Assembly: GCA_017305135.1 (NCBI GenBank)
Contig: JAFKNA010000015.1
Coordinates: forward strand, 62,001-126,000
Direction of reading: 5' to 3'
DNA from: Lysobacterales bacterium
GTDB lineage: Bacteria; Pseudomonadota; Gammaproteobacteria; Xanthomonadales; Rhodanobacteraceae
DNA: 64,000 bases
Notes under the pieces: generated by a model
The model's database searches: none
Told to the model about the DNA's origin: nothing
What the model saw: the letters and a program-made list of their open reading frames with translations, nothing else
Shown: positions 55,382 through 64,000 of the stretch, piece after piece
Position numbering within the stretch: the first letter of the stretch is position 1
Layout of the letters: the number at the start of each line of letters is the position of its first letter
Translations under genes and position numbers: made by a program

Positions 55382-56001
55382 CCGCGATCGAGCGTGGCGC
55401 GCGACAGCATGCCCCGCGCCACCATCGCGTATTCGCGCCGGCGCATCAGCAGGCGCAACTGGCTGCCGCCGACCTGGCGCCACAGCACCGCCGCGCGCAC
55501 CGCCGCCAGCAGCAGGGCGCGGATGCGCTCCACCAGTTGCGGATTGCCGAGATGCTGCGGATCCCCGTGCACCATGATGCGCGGCCGCAGCGGCGACAGC
55601 ACGGTGACGTAGAGTTCGGCCAGGCGCGCCTGCACGGTGGCATGCGCGGCGCCGAAATGCTCCACCTGGCGCTGGATGCCATCGATGCCGCTGCGCAGTT
55701 CGGCGAGCGCGCGTCGATCCGAGCTGAGGCGCCGCTCCAGGCGCAGCACCGACATGCCGAGGCGGGTCAGGGCGAGGTCGCCGGTGCCGTTCTCGAAATG
55801 CGACTGCAGGATTTCCAGCCCGCTGCGCACGCCGGTGAGGCCGCCGTAGACATCCGCGGCGCTGTCCGCATCGATGCGGAACACGCTGCTGAGGCTCGAC
55901 TCGGCGGCGCCCTCGTCGGCGCGGCCGCGGGTGGCGAGCTGGTGCACCAGGTGGCAGGCCTGCAGCACGCCGGCGAGGGCGATCACGCGCGCTTCACGCA
56001 T
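55378..56001 (-). CDS. hflD: High-frequency lysogenization protein HflD
   Basis: A 207-residue helical membrane-associated protein. In E. coli it restrains phage CII; its host role is unknown. Recognisable blocks are [40 protein letters not shown] and [20 protein letters not shown]. It overlaps the 3' end of mnmA by eight bases, the standard mnmA-hflD pairing in gammaproteobacteria. Confidence 0.92.
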   Translation of the reverse strand: MREARVIALAGVLQACHLVHQLATRGRADEGAAESSLSSVFRIDADSAADVYGGLTGVRSGLEILQSHFENGTGDLALTRLGMSVLRLERRLSSDRRALAELRSGIDGIQRQVEHFGAAHATVQARLAELYVTVLSPLRPRIMVHGDPQHLGNPQLVERIRALLLAAVRAAVLWRQVGGSQLRLLMRRREYAMVARGMLSRATLDRG

Positions 56002-57124
56002 GGGCGGATCCTTCGGTCATCGGGGTTTCCATCCAGCCGCCGAGCGGCGCATCGCTGCATTCGATCACGCCGCCGCCAAGGCAGGCCTTGCCATCGTAGA
56101 ACACCACCGACTGCCCGGGTGCGACGGCACGCTGCGGCGCATCGAAATGGACGGTGCAGGTCTCCTCGCCGATCTCGACGCTGCAGGGCTGGCCGGGCTG
56201 GCGGTAGCGGGTCATGGCGTGGCAGCGGAAGCGCCGCGCCGGGGGGCTGCCGTCGATCCAGGTGAGGCCACTGGCGGCGAGCCGCCGCGACTGCAGCCAG
56301 TGATTGGCATTGCCCTGGGCCACGATCAGCGCATTCCTCGCGATGTCCTTGCCGACCACGTACCAGGGCGCATCGGCGGCCCCGTGGCGGCCGCCGATGC
56401 CAAGCCCGCCGCGCTGGCCGAGGGTGAAGTAGAACACGCCCGCATGCTCGCCGACGATTTCGCCACCGGGCGTCTCCATCGGCCCCGGGCGGGCCGGCAG
56501 GTAGCGGCCGAGGAACGCGCGGAAGTCGCGCTCGCCGATGAAGCAGATGCCGGTCGAATCCTTCTTGGCGTGGGTCGGCAGGCCGGCCTCGCGCGCCAGT
56601 GCGCGTACCTGCTCCTTGCGCAGATCGCCGAGCGGGAACAGCGTCGCGGCCAGCGCCTCCTGGCCGATGGCGTGCAGGAAGTAGCTCTGGTCCTTGGCCT
56701 CGTCGACGGCGCGCAGCAGGCGCCAGCGGCCGCCGGCGCGCTCGACCCGCGCATAGTGGCCGGTGGCGATGCGCTCCGCGCCGAGCGCGCGCGCTTCGTC
56801 GAGGAAGGTCCTGAACTTGATTTCGCGGTTGCACAGCACGTCCGGGTTGGGCGTGCGGCCGCGGGCGTACTCGGCCAGGAAGTGCGCGAACACCTGGCTG
56901 CGGTACTCGGCCGAGAAGTTGCGCGCATGCAGGCGCAGGCCAAGGTGGGCGGCCACCGCCACGGCATCCTTGCGGTCGGCATCGGCGCGGCAGGGGCCTT
57001 CGCCATCGTCCTCCCAGTTCTGCATGAACAGGCCGGCGACGGACGCGCCCTCGCGCTGCAGCAGCAGCGCCGCGACGGAGGAATCGACGCCGCCGGACAG
57101 GCCGACGATGACCGTGTGGCTCAT
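55994..57124 (-). CDS. mnmA: tRNA-specific 2-thiouridylase MnmA
   Basis: Catalyses 2-thiolation of U34 in tRNA-Lys, -Glu and -Gln. The 376-residue protein has the PP-loop [17 protein letters not shown] at residues 6-22. The first catalytic Cys is in [12 protein letters not shown] and the second in [25 protein letters not shown] is the conserved central block. A Nudix gene lies 52 bases upstream and hflD overlaps downstream, so the three are probably one transcription unit. Confidence 0.96.
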   Translation of the reverse strand: MSHTVIVGLSGGVDSSVAALLLQREGASVAGLFMQNWEDDGEGPCRADADRKDAVAVAAHLGLRLHARNFSAEYRSQVFAHFLAEYARGRTPNPDVLCNREIKFRTFLDEARALGAERIATGHYARVERAGGRWRLLRAVDEAKDQSYFLHAIGQEALAATLFPLGDLRKEQVRALAREAGLPTHAKKDSTGICFIGERDFRAFLGRYLPARPGPMETPGGEIVGEHAGVFYFTLGQRGGLGIGGRHGAADAPWYVVGKDIARNALIVAQGNANHWLQSRRLAASGLTWIDGSPPARRFRCHAMTRYRQPGQPCSVEIGEETCTVHFDAPQRAVAPGQSVVFYDGKACLGGGVIECSDAPLGGWMETPMTEGSAHA

Positions 57125-57176
57125 GCCGGAAGGTTCTGGATCGGGGACTTGTCAGGTATGGCCGCGACGCGCGCAG

Positions 57177-57665
57177 TCAAGGTGCGGGCTCGATCCGCGC
57201 CACCGCATCGAGCGGCAGGCGGCGCCCGGCCAGCCAGTCGTCGATGCCGGCGAGCACCATCGGGCTGCGCAGGCGGGACGGGTCGGCGGCGAGATCGTCG
57301 CGGGTCAGCCAGACGGCGCGCACGATGCCCGAATCGAGAGGGCGCGCAGGGTCGTGCCGCAGCGCCTCGGCACCGAAGGTGAAGCGCAGGAACTCGCGGC
57401 CGCTCCGCGCGCGCCACTGGTAGACGCGCACGAGACAGGTCGGGCGCACCTCCCAGCCGGTTTCCTCGAGGGTCTCGCGGACGGCCGCCTGCTGCAGCGA
57501 TTCGCCGGGTTCCAGGTGCCCGGCGGGCTGGTTGAATACGCGCGCACCGCGCACATCTTCCTCGACCAGCAGGAATGCCTCGCCGCGCTGGACGATGGTG
57601 GCCACGGTGACGCGCGGACGCCAGATGCCGGAGCCCTCCGGCGGGGCGACAGGGGTTTCGCTCAT
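57177..57665 (-). CDS. nudJ: Nudix hydrolase, NudJ type
   Basis: A 162-residue Nudix pyrophosphohydrolase. The Nudix box reads GHLEPGESLQQAAVRETLEE-TGW, with all metal-binding glutamates. The N-terminal strand RPRVTVATIVQRGEAFLLVE and the segment FNQPAGHLEPGE match NudJ (nucleoside tri- and diphosphates, thiamine pyrophosphate). It lies upstream of mnmA, a conserved neighbourhood for NudJ. Confidence 0.9.
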   Translation of the reverse strand: MSETPVAPPEGSGIWRPRVTVATIVQRGEAFLLVEEDVRGARVFNQPAGHLEPGESLQQAAVRETLEETGWEVRPTCLVRVYQWRARSGREFLRFTFGAEALRHDPARPLDSGIVRAVWLTRDDLAADPSRLRSPMVLAGIDDWLAGRRLPLDAVARIEPAP

Positions 57666-57780
57666 CGTTGCAGTCTAGCAGCCACGGAGCCCGCGCCAGA
57701 GCTCCGCGGCAGCGCCTCCGGAGCGCTTGCGGCAAGGTGCCGCGGGTATACTCGAAGCACAGAAAGGTTCCAGGTTTTCC

Positions 57781-58107
57781 ATGTCCCACCAGCCCGACCA
57801 GCACCCCCAGCACGGCCCCGGCCTCGTCGTCGAGGAGAGCCGCCCGGAGGTCGAGCGGCCGCCGCTCTACCAGGTGATCCTGCTCAACGACGACTTCACT
57901 CCGATGGACTTCGTGGTGGCGGTCCTGGAGACGTTCTTCAGCATGGATCGGGAGCACGCCACGCGCATCATGCTCCACGTGCATACCCGCGGCCGTGGCG
58001 TTTGCGGAGTGTTCACGCGCGAGGTGGCAGAAACCAAGGTGACCCAGGTCAACGAGTTCTCGCGCATCCACCAGCACCCCCTCCTGTGCACCATGGAGAA
58101 AGCCTAG
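57781..58107 (+). CDS. clpS: ATP-dependent Clp protease adaptor ClpS
   Basis: N-recognin that delivers proteins with Phe, Leu, Trp or Tyr N-termini to ClpAP. The 108-residue protein has a flexible N-terminal arm, then [20 protein letters not shown], with the N-degron pocket. [20 protein letters not shown] and [11 protein letters not shown] follow. ATG 57781 gives the usual MS start; an in-frame codon at 57727 is unnecessary. clpA lies 111 bases downstream. Confidence 0.95.
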   Translation: MSHQPDQHPQHGPGLVVEESRPEVERPPLYQVILLNDDFTPMDFVVAVLETFFSMDREHATRIMLHVHTRGRGVCGVFTREVAETKVTQVNEFSRIHQHPLLCTMEKA

Positions 58108-58218
58108 CCCGACGCCACCGGGTCGGAGCAGCGATGAGGCCCTATCACGGGGGCACGATTGAAGGGCGGCACCCGCACCCTCACATAGCCAGCAGTGTAA
58201 TTCGGAGACCATTCCGAC

Positions 58219-60498
58219 ATGTTCAGCAAGGATCTCGAGATCACCATCGGCCAGTGCTACAAGGAGGCGCGCGAACAGCGCCACGAGTTCATGACCGTGG
58301 AACACCTGCTGCTGGCGCTGCTTGAAAACGCGGCGGCCACGGCGGTGCTGCGTGCCTGCGGTGCGGATACCGCCCGCCTGGCGCGCGACCTCCGCGCGAT
58401 CATCACCGAAACCGTGCCGGTGCTGCCCCCCAACGACGAGCGCGACACGCAGCCCACGCTCGGCTTCCAGCGCGTCCTGCAGCGCGCCGTCTACCACGTG
58501 CAGTCCTCCGGTCGCAAGGAAGTCACCGGCGCCAACGTGCTGGTCGCCATCTTCGGCGAGAAGGATTCGCACGCCGTCTACTTCCTCGGCCAGCAGGACG
58601 TGTCGCGGCTCGACGTCGTCAACTACATCTCGCACGGCATCGCCAAGATCGGCCACGAGTCGGCCGGCGCGCAGCCGGCTGCGGCCGAGTCGGGCCGCGA
58701 GGCGGAGGCGGGCGAGGACGCGCGCGCCAATCCCCTCAGCGAGTTCGCCAACAACCTCAACGATCTGGCCCGCCAGGGCAAGATCGACCCGTTGATCGGG
58801 CGCCAGGAGGAAATCGAGCGCACCATCCAGGTGCTGTGCCGCCGGCGCAAGAACAACCCGCTCTACGTCGGCGATGCTGGCGTCGGCAAGACCGCCCTCG
58901 CCGAGGGGCTGGCGCGGCGCATCGTCGAGGGCGATGTTCCCGAGGTGCTGGCCAATGCGACGATCTGGGCGCTCGACCTCGGCGCGCTGGTTGCCGGTAC
59001 CAAGTACCGCGGCGACTTCGAGAAGCGCCTCAAGGCGGTGATCGCCGAGATCCGCAAGGAACCCGGCGCAATCCTCTTCATCGACGAGATCCACACCATC
59101 ATCGGCGCGGGATCGGCCTCCGGCGGCACCATGGATGCGTCCAACCTGATCAAGCCGGTGCTGGCATCGGGCGAACTGCGCTGCATCGGCTCGACCACCT
59201 TCCAGGAATATCGTGGCGTGTTCGAGAAGGATCGCGCGCTGGCGCGGCGCTTCCAGAAGATCGACGTCGTCGAGCCGTCGGTGTCGGAAAGCGTGGAGAT
59301 CCTGAAGGGCCTCAAGGGCCGCTTCGAGGACCACCACAAGGTCGAGTACACCGGCGACGCGCTGCAGGCGGCGGTGGATCTTTCCGTCAAGCATATCCCC
59401 GACCGGCTGCTGCCGGACAAGGCCATCGACGTCATCGACGAGGCCGGCGCGCGCCAGCGCCTGCTCGACGAGAAGGATCGCAGCCACCGCATCGACGTGC
59501 CGGAAATCGAGTTCATCGTCGCGCGCATGGCGCGCATCCCGCCCAAGCAGGTATCGGCTTCGGACCGCGACGTCCTGCGCAGCCTGGATCGCAACCTGAA
59601 GATGGTGGTGTTCGGCCAGGACCAGGCGATCGATGAACTCGCGGCGGCGATCAAGATGGCGCGCTCGGGCCTCGGCAATCCGGAGAAGCCGATCGGCTCG
59701 TTCCTGTTGACCGGCCCCACCGGCGTCGGCAAGACCGAGGTCACGCGCCAGCTCGCCATGCAGCTCGGCATCGAACTGGTGCGCTTCGACATGTCCGAGT
59801 ACATGGAGGCACATTCGGTATCGCGCCTGATCGGCGCGCCGCCCGGGTATGTGGGCTTCGATCAGGGCGGGCTGCTCACCGAGCAGATCGTCAAGCACCC
59901 GCACTGCGTGCTGCTGCTCGACGAGATCGAGAAGGCGCACCCGGACGTCTACAACGTGCTGCTGCAGATCATGGACCATGGCGCGCTGACCGACACCAAC
60001 GGCCGCGAGGCGAACTTCAAGAACGTGATCCTGGTGATGACCACCAATGTCGGCGCACAGATGGCGGCGCGCCGCACCATCGGCTTCGTCGAGCAGGACC
60101 ACAAGACCGACGCCATGGAAGCGCTCAAGCGCGCCTTCTCGCCGGAGTTCCGGAACCGCCTGGATGCGGTGGTGCAGTTCAACGCGCTCGACTTCGAGCA
60201 CATCCTGCGCGTGGTGGACAAGTTCCTGATCGAGCTGGAAATGCAGCTCCAGGATAAGCACGTCTCGCTCAACGTCGACGCCGAGGCGCGCAGCTGGCTG
60301 GCCCGCCACGGCTTCGACCCGCAGATGGGGGCGCGGCCGATGGCGCGCGTCATCCAGGACAACGTCAAGCGCTTGCTCGCCGACGAACTCCTGTTCGGCA
60401 AGCTCTCGGAAGGCGGCAAGGTGGCGCTGTCGGTCAGGGATGACCGGCTCGCGGTCGACTGCGAGGCCGCCGAGCCGGTGCCGGCGGTGGTGGAGTAG
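58219..60498 (+). CDS. clpA: ATP-dependent Clp protease ATP-binding subunit ClpA
   Basis: AAA+ unfoldase that feeds substrates to ClpP. The 759-residue protein has an N-terminal Clp repeat domain (residues 1-145). The first AAA+ module has Walker A GDAGVGKTALAEG and Walker B AILFIDEIHTI. The second has GPTGVGKTEVTRQ and LLLDEIEKAHPDV. The ClpP-binding loop is probably IGFVE near residue 621. The long coiled middle domain of ClpB is absent, which confirms ClpA. It lies downstream of its adaptor gene clpS. Confidence 0.97.
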   Translation: MFSKDLEITIGQCYKEAREQRHEFMTVEHLLLALLENAAATAVLRACGADTARLARDLRAIITETVPVLPPNDERDTQPTLGFQRVLQRAVYHVQSSGRKEVTGANVLVAIFGEKDSHAVYFLGQQDVSRLDVVNYISHGIAKIGHESAGAQPAAAESGREAEAGEDARANPLSEFANNLNDLARQGKIDPLIGRQEEIERTIQVLCRRRKNNPLYVGDAGVGKTALAEGLARRIVEGDVPEVLANATIWALDLGALVAGTKYRGDFEKRLKAVIAEIRKEPGAILFIDEIHTIIGAGSASGGTMDASNLIKPVLASGELRCIGSTTFQEYRGVFEKDRALARRFQKIDVVEPSVSESVEILKGLKGRFEDHHKVEYTGDALQAAVDLSVKHIPDRLLPDKAIDVIDEAGARQRLLDEKDRSHRIDVPEIEFIVARMARIPPKQVSASDRDVLRSLDRNLKMVVFGQDQAIDELAAAIKMARSGLGNPEKPIGSFLLTGPTGVGKTEVTRQLAMQLGIELVRFDMSEYMEAHSVSRLIGAPPGYVGFDQGGLLTEQIVKHPHCVLLLDEIEKAHPDVYNVLLQIMDHGALTDTNGREANFKNVILVMTTNVGAQMAARRTIGFVEQDHKTDAMEALKRAFSPEFRNRLDAVVQFNALDFEHILRVVDKFLIELEMQLQDKHVSLNVDAEARSWLARHGFDPQMGARPMARVIQDNVKRLLADELLFGKLSEGGKVALSVRDDRLAVDCEAAEPVPAVVE

Positions 60499-60504
60499 GA
60501 GTGT

Positions 60505-60535
60505 CCACAGGCAGGCGCCCCGCGCCCGCCTGTGG
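60505..60535 (+). terminator. Hairpin after clpA
   Basis: CCACAGGC (60505-60512) pairs with GCCTGTGG (60528-60535) seven bases after the clpA stop. No T-run follows. Confidence 0.4.
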
Positions 60536-60582
60536 CAGCGACGCCTGTCGCGACCAGGTGCGTGTCGTCCAAAAGGCTGTTA

Positions 60583-60661
60583 TAGGAGCGCACCCTGTGC
60601 GACCGTGCCTCGGATGCGGTGTGGCAACGCGAGGTCGCCCACAGGGTGGGCCCCTACAGGA
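60583..60661. repeat. REP-like element downstream of clpA
   Basis: TAGGAGCGCACCCTGTGCGAC on the left pairs with GTCGCCCACAGGGTGGGCCCCTA on the right. It shares its left arm with the element at 32931. Confidence 0.7.
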
Positions 60662-60680
60662 GAAGGCGCGAAGCCGTCAG

Positions 60681-60860
60681 AGGCGCTGGACCCCGTGTCG
60701 TCGTACATCCCTGTACTGCACGGGGTGAGTTCGCCGTGCAGGAACTGGATCCCGGATCAACGTACATCCCTGTACTGTCCGGGATGACGCCTTTGGAGGC
60801 GCTGGACCCCGTGTCGTCGTACATCCCTGTACTGCACGGGGTGAGTTCATCCTGAACTCA
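60681..60860. repeat. Three-copy structured hairpin array between clpA and infA
   Basis: Copies 1 and 3 share an identical 52-base block (60681-60732 and 60797-60848). A diverged copy 2 lies between. Each has the inner hairpin GTACA-TCCC-TGTAC. Outer stems are CCCCGTG/CACGGGG in copies 1 and 3 (60691-60725, 60807-60841) and ATCCCGGA/TCCGGGAT in copy 2 (60749-60785). A final hairpin, TGAGTTC-ATCCT-GAACTCA (60842-60860), includes the infA stop codon. Confidence 0.9.
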
Positions 60861-61076
60861 CTTCATGCGGTAGGTGATGCGGCCCTTGGTGAGGTCGTAG
60901 GGGGTCATCTCGACCTTCACCCGGTCACCCGTCAGGATGCGGATGTAGTGCTTGCGCATGCGCCCGGAGATGTGGGCGGTGATCACGTGTCCGTTTTCCA
61001 GCTTCACGCGGAACATCGTGTTCGGAAGGGTTTCGAGGATCGAACCTTCCATTTCGATGACGTCGTCTTTGGACAT
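60858..61076 (-). CDS. infA: Translation initiation factor IF-1
   Basis: Essential initiation factor that occupies the ribosomal A site. The 72-residue S1/OB-fold protein starts [19 protein letters not shown]. Core blocks are [17 protein letters not shown] and [19 protein letters not shown]. Length and sequence match the family exactly; a longer frame to 61154 is not needed. Its stop lies inside a hairpin that borders the repeat array. It follows aat on the same strand. Confidence 0.98.
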   Translation of the reverse strand: MSKDDVIEMEGSILETLPNTMFRVKLENGHVITAHISGRMRKHYIRILTGDRVKVEMTPYDLTKGRITYRMK

Positions 61077-61163
61077 TGTTCCCTTGGGTGGCGGGGCTGG
61101 CAGGGCCCGTAAAAACGCGCGATTCTGACACGATCGCGGGCTGGCGGAAAGCAAGTGCCATTC

Positions 61164-61892
61164 TCAGGGGGCCAGGTCGCGGGCCGCCAGTGCGGGGAAA
61201 CGTCCGCCCCAGGTGCCGGCCGGACTCTCCCGGTCCGCCAGTCTGGCGACCTCGGCGCAGAACAGCGCGCGCGGCACGCCGCGTGCACCAAGGCGGGCCA
61301 GGTGCGGCGACTCGAGCTGCGCATCCAGGAGCGGAAAACCCCAATCGCATAGTACCTTGGCCAGTCCGAGCAGCGCGACCCTGGAGCCGTTCGGCTCGCC
61401 GCTGAACATCGACTCGCCAAAGAACATGTGGCCGATTGCGACGCCGTAGATGCCGCCGACCAGTCGCTCGCCGGCGAACACCTCCACCGAATGCGCGTGG
61501 CCGAGCCGATGCAGCCGACCATAGGCCTCCTGCATGTCGGCGGTGATCCAGGTGCCGGCTTCGCCGCGCCGGGGTTCGGCGCAGGCGCGGACGACCTCGG
61601 CGAAGGCGCTGTCGGCGCGCAGCCGCCAGTCGCAGCCGCGCAGCCAGCGGGCGAACCGCCGTGGCACGTGCACGCTGGCGGTGTCCAGCACCGCGCGCTG
61701 CGACGGCGACCACCAGAGGATCGGCTGCCCGTCCGAGTACCACGGGAAGATGCCGCGCCGATAGGCGGCGAGCAGGCGTTCGGGCGAGAGGTCGCCGCCT
61801 GCCGCCAGCAGGCCGTCCGGAACCTCTTGCGCGGTGTCCACCGGCGGAAAGGCGTGCGGGGGCGCGCCGTCGAGGAAGGGCAGGCGGATCAT
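61164..61892 (-). CDS. aat: Leucyl/phenylalanyl-tRNA-protein transferase
   Basis: Adds Leu or Phe to proteins with N-terminal Arg or Lys, marking them for ClpS-ClpAP. The 242-residue protein has GLLAAGGDLSPERLLAAYRR, GIFPWYSDGQPILWWSP, GTWITADMQEAYGRLHRLGH and FFGESMFSG. Start ATG 61892 overlaps the end of the upstream acyltransferase-like gene by four bases. Its nearness to clpS-clpA places the enzyme beside the machinery that uses its product. Confidence 0.95.
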   Translation of the reverse strand: MIRLPFLDGAPPHAFPPVDTAQEVPDGLLAAGGDLSPERLLAAYRRGIFPWYSDGQPILWWSPSQRAVLDTASVHVPRRFARWLRGCDWRLRADSAFAEVVRACAEPRRGEAGTWITADMQEAYGRLHRLGHAHSVEVFAGERLVGGIYGVAIGHMFFGESMFSGEPNGSRVALLGLAKVLCDWGFPLLDAQLESPHLARLGARGVPRALFCAEVARLADRESPAGTWGGRFPALAARDLAP

Positions 61893-63025
61893 GTGCGCGC
61901 GGCGTAGGGCGAATGGGCGCGGAGGTCCTCGCCGTACTCGTCGAGGGCGTGTTCTTCCTGGCGCAGCGCGCGCGCGATCGCCGCCTCGAAGCGGGGGTCG
62001 GCGATCCAGTGGAACGAGCGCGTGCGCACCGGCAGGAAGCCGCGCGCCAGCTTGTGCTCGCCGCCAGCGCCCGGCTCGAAGCGCGCCAGGCCATGGCGCA
62101 GGCAATACTCGATGCCCTGGTAATAGCAGGCCTCGAAATGGAGGCCGCCGACATGTTCATCCGCGCCCCAGTAGCGGCCGTACAGGGTGTCCGGACTTCG
62201 CAGCATGAGGGCGCCGGCGATCGCCCGCCGGTGGCGGCGGCAGAGCACGGCCACGACGTTGCGCGGTAGCGTCTCGCCAAGGTGTCGGAAGAACGCCAGG
62301 CTCAGGCTGGGATGGTTGCCCTTGTCCTCGAAGGTGGCGAGATAGAAGCCGTGCAACGCGCGCCAGTCCGCGGCGTCGAGTTCATCGCCGTGGCGGACCT
62401 CGCAGGCGATGCCGGCCCTCTCGACCTCGGCGCGTTCCCGGCGGATGTTCTTGCGCTTCTTGTGGCTGAGCGCGGTGAGGAATTCCTCGAAGTCGCGCCA
62501 GCCGCGGTTCTCCCAGTGGAACTGCCAGTCCGACCGCGCCAGCCAGCCGCCGCCCTCGAGGCTCGCCGCGTCATCCGTGTCGGCGAAATTGAGGTGGGCG
62601 GAGGAAAGGCGCAGGCGCGCGGCTTCCCCGCGGATCGCCGTGGCGAGGCACCGCTTGAGCTCGGCCGCCGCGGCACCGCGGCCAGCCAGCAGCCGGGGGC
62701 CGGTCACCGGCGAATAGGGCACCGCGCAGAGGAGCTTGGGATAGTAGTCGAGGCCGTGCTCGGCGTAGGCGCGCGCCCAGCTCCAGTCGAACACGAACTC
62801 GCCATGCGAATTGCCCTTGAGATAGAGCGGCGCCGCCGCCAGCAGCCGCCCGTCCTCGTGCAGGCCAAGGTGATGCGCCCGCCAGCCGGTGCGCGGATCG
62901 ATACAGCCGTGCCGCTCGAGGCCCGCCAGGAAGGCGTGGCTGACGAAGGGGTTGTCGTCGGGCCGCAGCGCGTCCCAGTCCGCAGCGGGAATCTCGTCGA
63001 GGGAGGAGTGGAAGCGGGCGTGCAT
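61889..63025 (-). CDS. GNAT/FemAB-like protein (DUF482 family)
   Basis: A 378-residue cytosolic protein of the DUF482 family with a GNAT/Fem-type fold; the substrate is unknown. Recognisable blocks are FVSHAFLAGLERHGCI, GEFVFDWSWARAYAEHGLDY and YYPKLLCAVPYSPVTGPRLL near the N-terminus. Next are FEEFLTALSHKKRKNIRRER and LYGRYWGADEHVGGLHFEAC. Near the end are YYQGIEYCLRHGLARFEPGA and a G-x-H-K motif in GGEHKLARGF. It overlaps aat by four bases, so the genes are probably coupled. Confidence 0.85.
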   Translation of the reverse strand: MHARFHSSLDEIPAADWDALRPDDNPFVSHAFLAGLERHGCIDPRTGWRAHHLGLHEDGRLLAAAPLYLKGNSHGEFVFDWSWARAYAEHGLDYYPKLLCAVPYSPVTGPRLLAGRGAAAAELKRCLATAIRGEAARLRLSSAHLNFADTDDAASLEGGGWLARSDWQFHWENRGWRDFEEFLTALSHKKRKNIRRERAEVERAGIACEVRHGDELDAADWRALHGFYLATFEDKGNHPSLSLAFFRHLGETLPRNVVAVLCRRHRRAIAGALMLRSPDTLYGRYWGADEHVGGLHFEACYYQGIEYCLRHGLARFEPGAGGEHKLARGFLPVRTRSFHWIADPRFEAAIARALRQEEHALDEYGEDLRAHSPYAART

Positions 63026-63029
63026 GGGG

Positions 63030-63153
63030 TCGAGGGCTGAGGGCGAGGGCTGGAGAAACGCCAGCTCCTGCGCCCGCTTGTGGGAGCGGCTTCAGCCGCG
63101 ATGCTTCTGCCCGGGACCAGGGAAGAGCATCGGGACTGAAGTCCCTCCCACGG
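63030..63153. repeat. Purine-rich run and REP-like palindromes between trxB and DUF482 gene
   Basis: GAGGGCTGAGGGCGAGGGCTGG (about 63034-63055) resembles the run near aceA. It is followed by GTGGGAGCGGCTTCAGCCGC (63080-63099) and GGGACTGAAGTCCCTCCCA (63132-63150). Confidence 0.72.
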
Positions 63154-63185
63154 CATTCGGCAGCCGCGCCGCTTCTGCGCAGCCC

Positions 63186-64000
<815 letters not shown>

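Noticed and set aside
55378-56001. hflD as a sign of a prophage
   Set aside because: HflD is a host gene always paired with mnmA in gammaproteobacteria; no phage structural or integrase genes are present.
57121-60309. A very long open frame antisense to clpA
   Set aside because: It runs exactly opposite the well-conserved clpS/clpA coding region, its translation is low-complexity Arg/Val/Leu/Gly, and high GC makes such antisense frames common.
60681-60860. Possible CRISPR or tRNA-like structures
   Set aside because: Only three copies, no equal spacers, no anticodon or TPsiC features; the inner and outer stems define a repeated hairpin instead.

Overview
The window is a gene-dense, very GC-rich chromosomal segment of a gammaproteobacterium, most likely Xanthomonadales/Lysobacterales (Rhodanobacteraceae or Lysobacteraceae type). 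Evidence: the gene order ffh-rpsP-rimM-trmD-rplS and clpS-clpA / infA-aat-acyltransferase-trxB; a lexA-imuA-imuB-dnaE2 mutagenesis cassette with a LexA2-type box; and intergenic hairpins of the form GGGAGCGGC...CCCTCCC that recur in most larger gaps. No rRNA, tRNA, CRISPR array, prophage or insertion sequence was seen.

Layout. 1-3.3 kb: ffh (5' end outside the window) and the ribosomal/tRNA-modification operon rpsP-rimM-trmD-rplS. 3.6-10.4 kb: MscS channel, ChaC-like enzyme, trxC, an M28 peptidase, a lipoprotein, thpR and a zinc alcohol dehydrogenase. 10.5-13.4 kb: copper module, with a clear CueR-type operator, copA, and a cueR broken by an internal deletion of about 40 bases. 13.5-19.7 kb: FMN reductase, OsmC protein, the glyoxylate shunt genes aceB-aceA with a divergent LysR regulator, and a single-domain response regulator. 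20-29.5 kb: ppsA and its regulator ppsR, separated by about 6 kb carrying a ToxR/CadC-like TPR regulator and two exported proteins, one of them frameshifted at its 3' end. 29.8-40.4 kb: exported subtilase, DUF1249 protein, glucokinase, 5'-nucleotidase, a membrane protein of glycosyltransferase-39 type, a YcaQ-type glycosylase and the helicase rhlE.

40.7-52.3 kb is rich in DNA repair and mutagenesis genes: hslR, mutS, a Phd/ParE-type toxin-antitoxin pair, the SOS cassette lexA-imuA-imuB-dnaE2 with an alkB-like gene appended, then a higBA pair whose toxin gene is frameshifted while the antitoxin is intact. 52.6-57.7 kb: an FTR1 iron permease fused to cytochrome c, a small MscS protein, hflD, mnmA and a Nudix hydrolase. 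57.8-64 kb: clpS, clpA, a three-copy structured hairpin array, infA, aat, an acyltransferase-like protein and trxB (5' end outside the window). ClpS, ClpA and Aat together make up the bacterial N-end-rule degradation machinery.

The observations most worth a second look are: a short [F/L]xDGFD motif shared by three otherwise unrelated exported proteins; the damaged cueR and higB genes beside intact partners and operators; the hairpin array at 60.7-60.85 kb, whose outer stems differ but remain paired; and a LexA box that overlaps the first possible lexA start codon.
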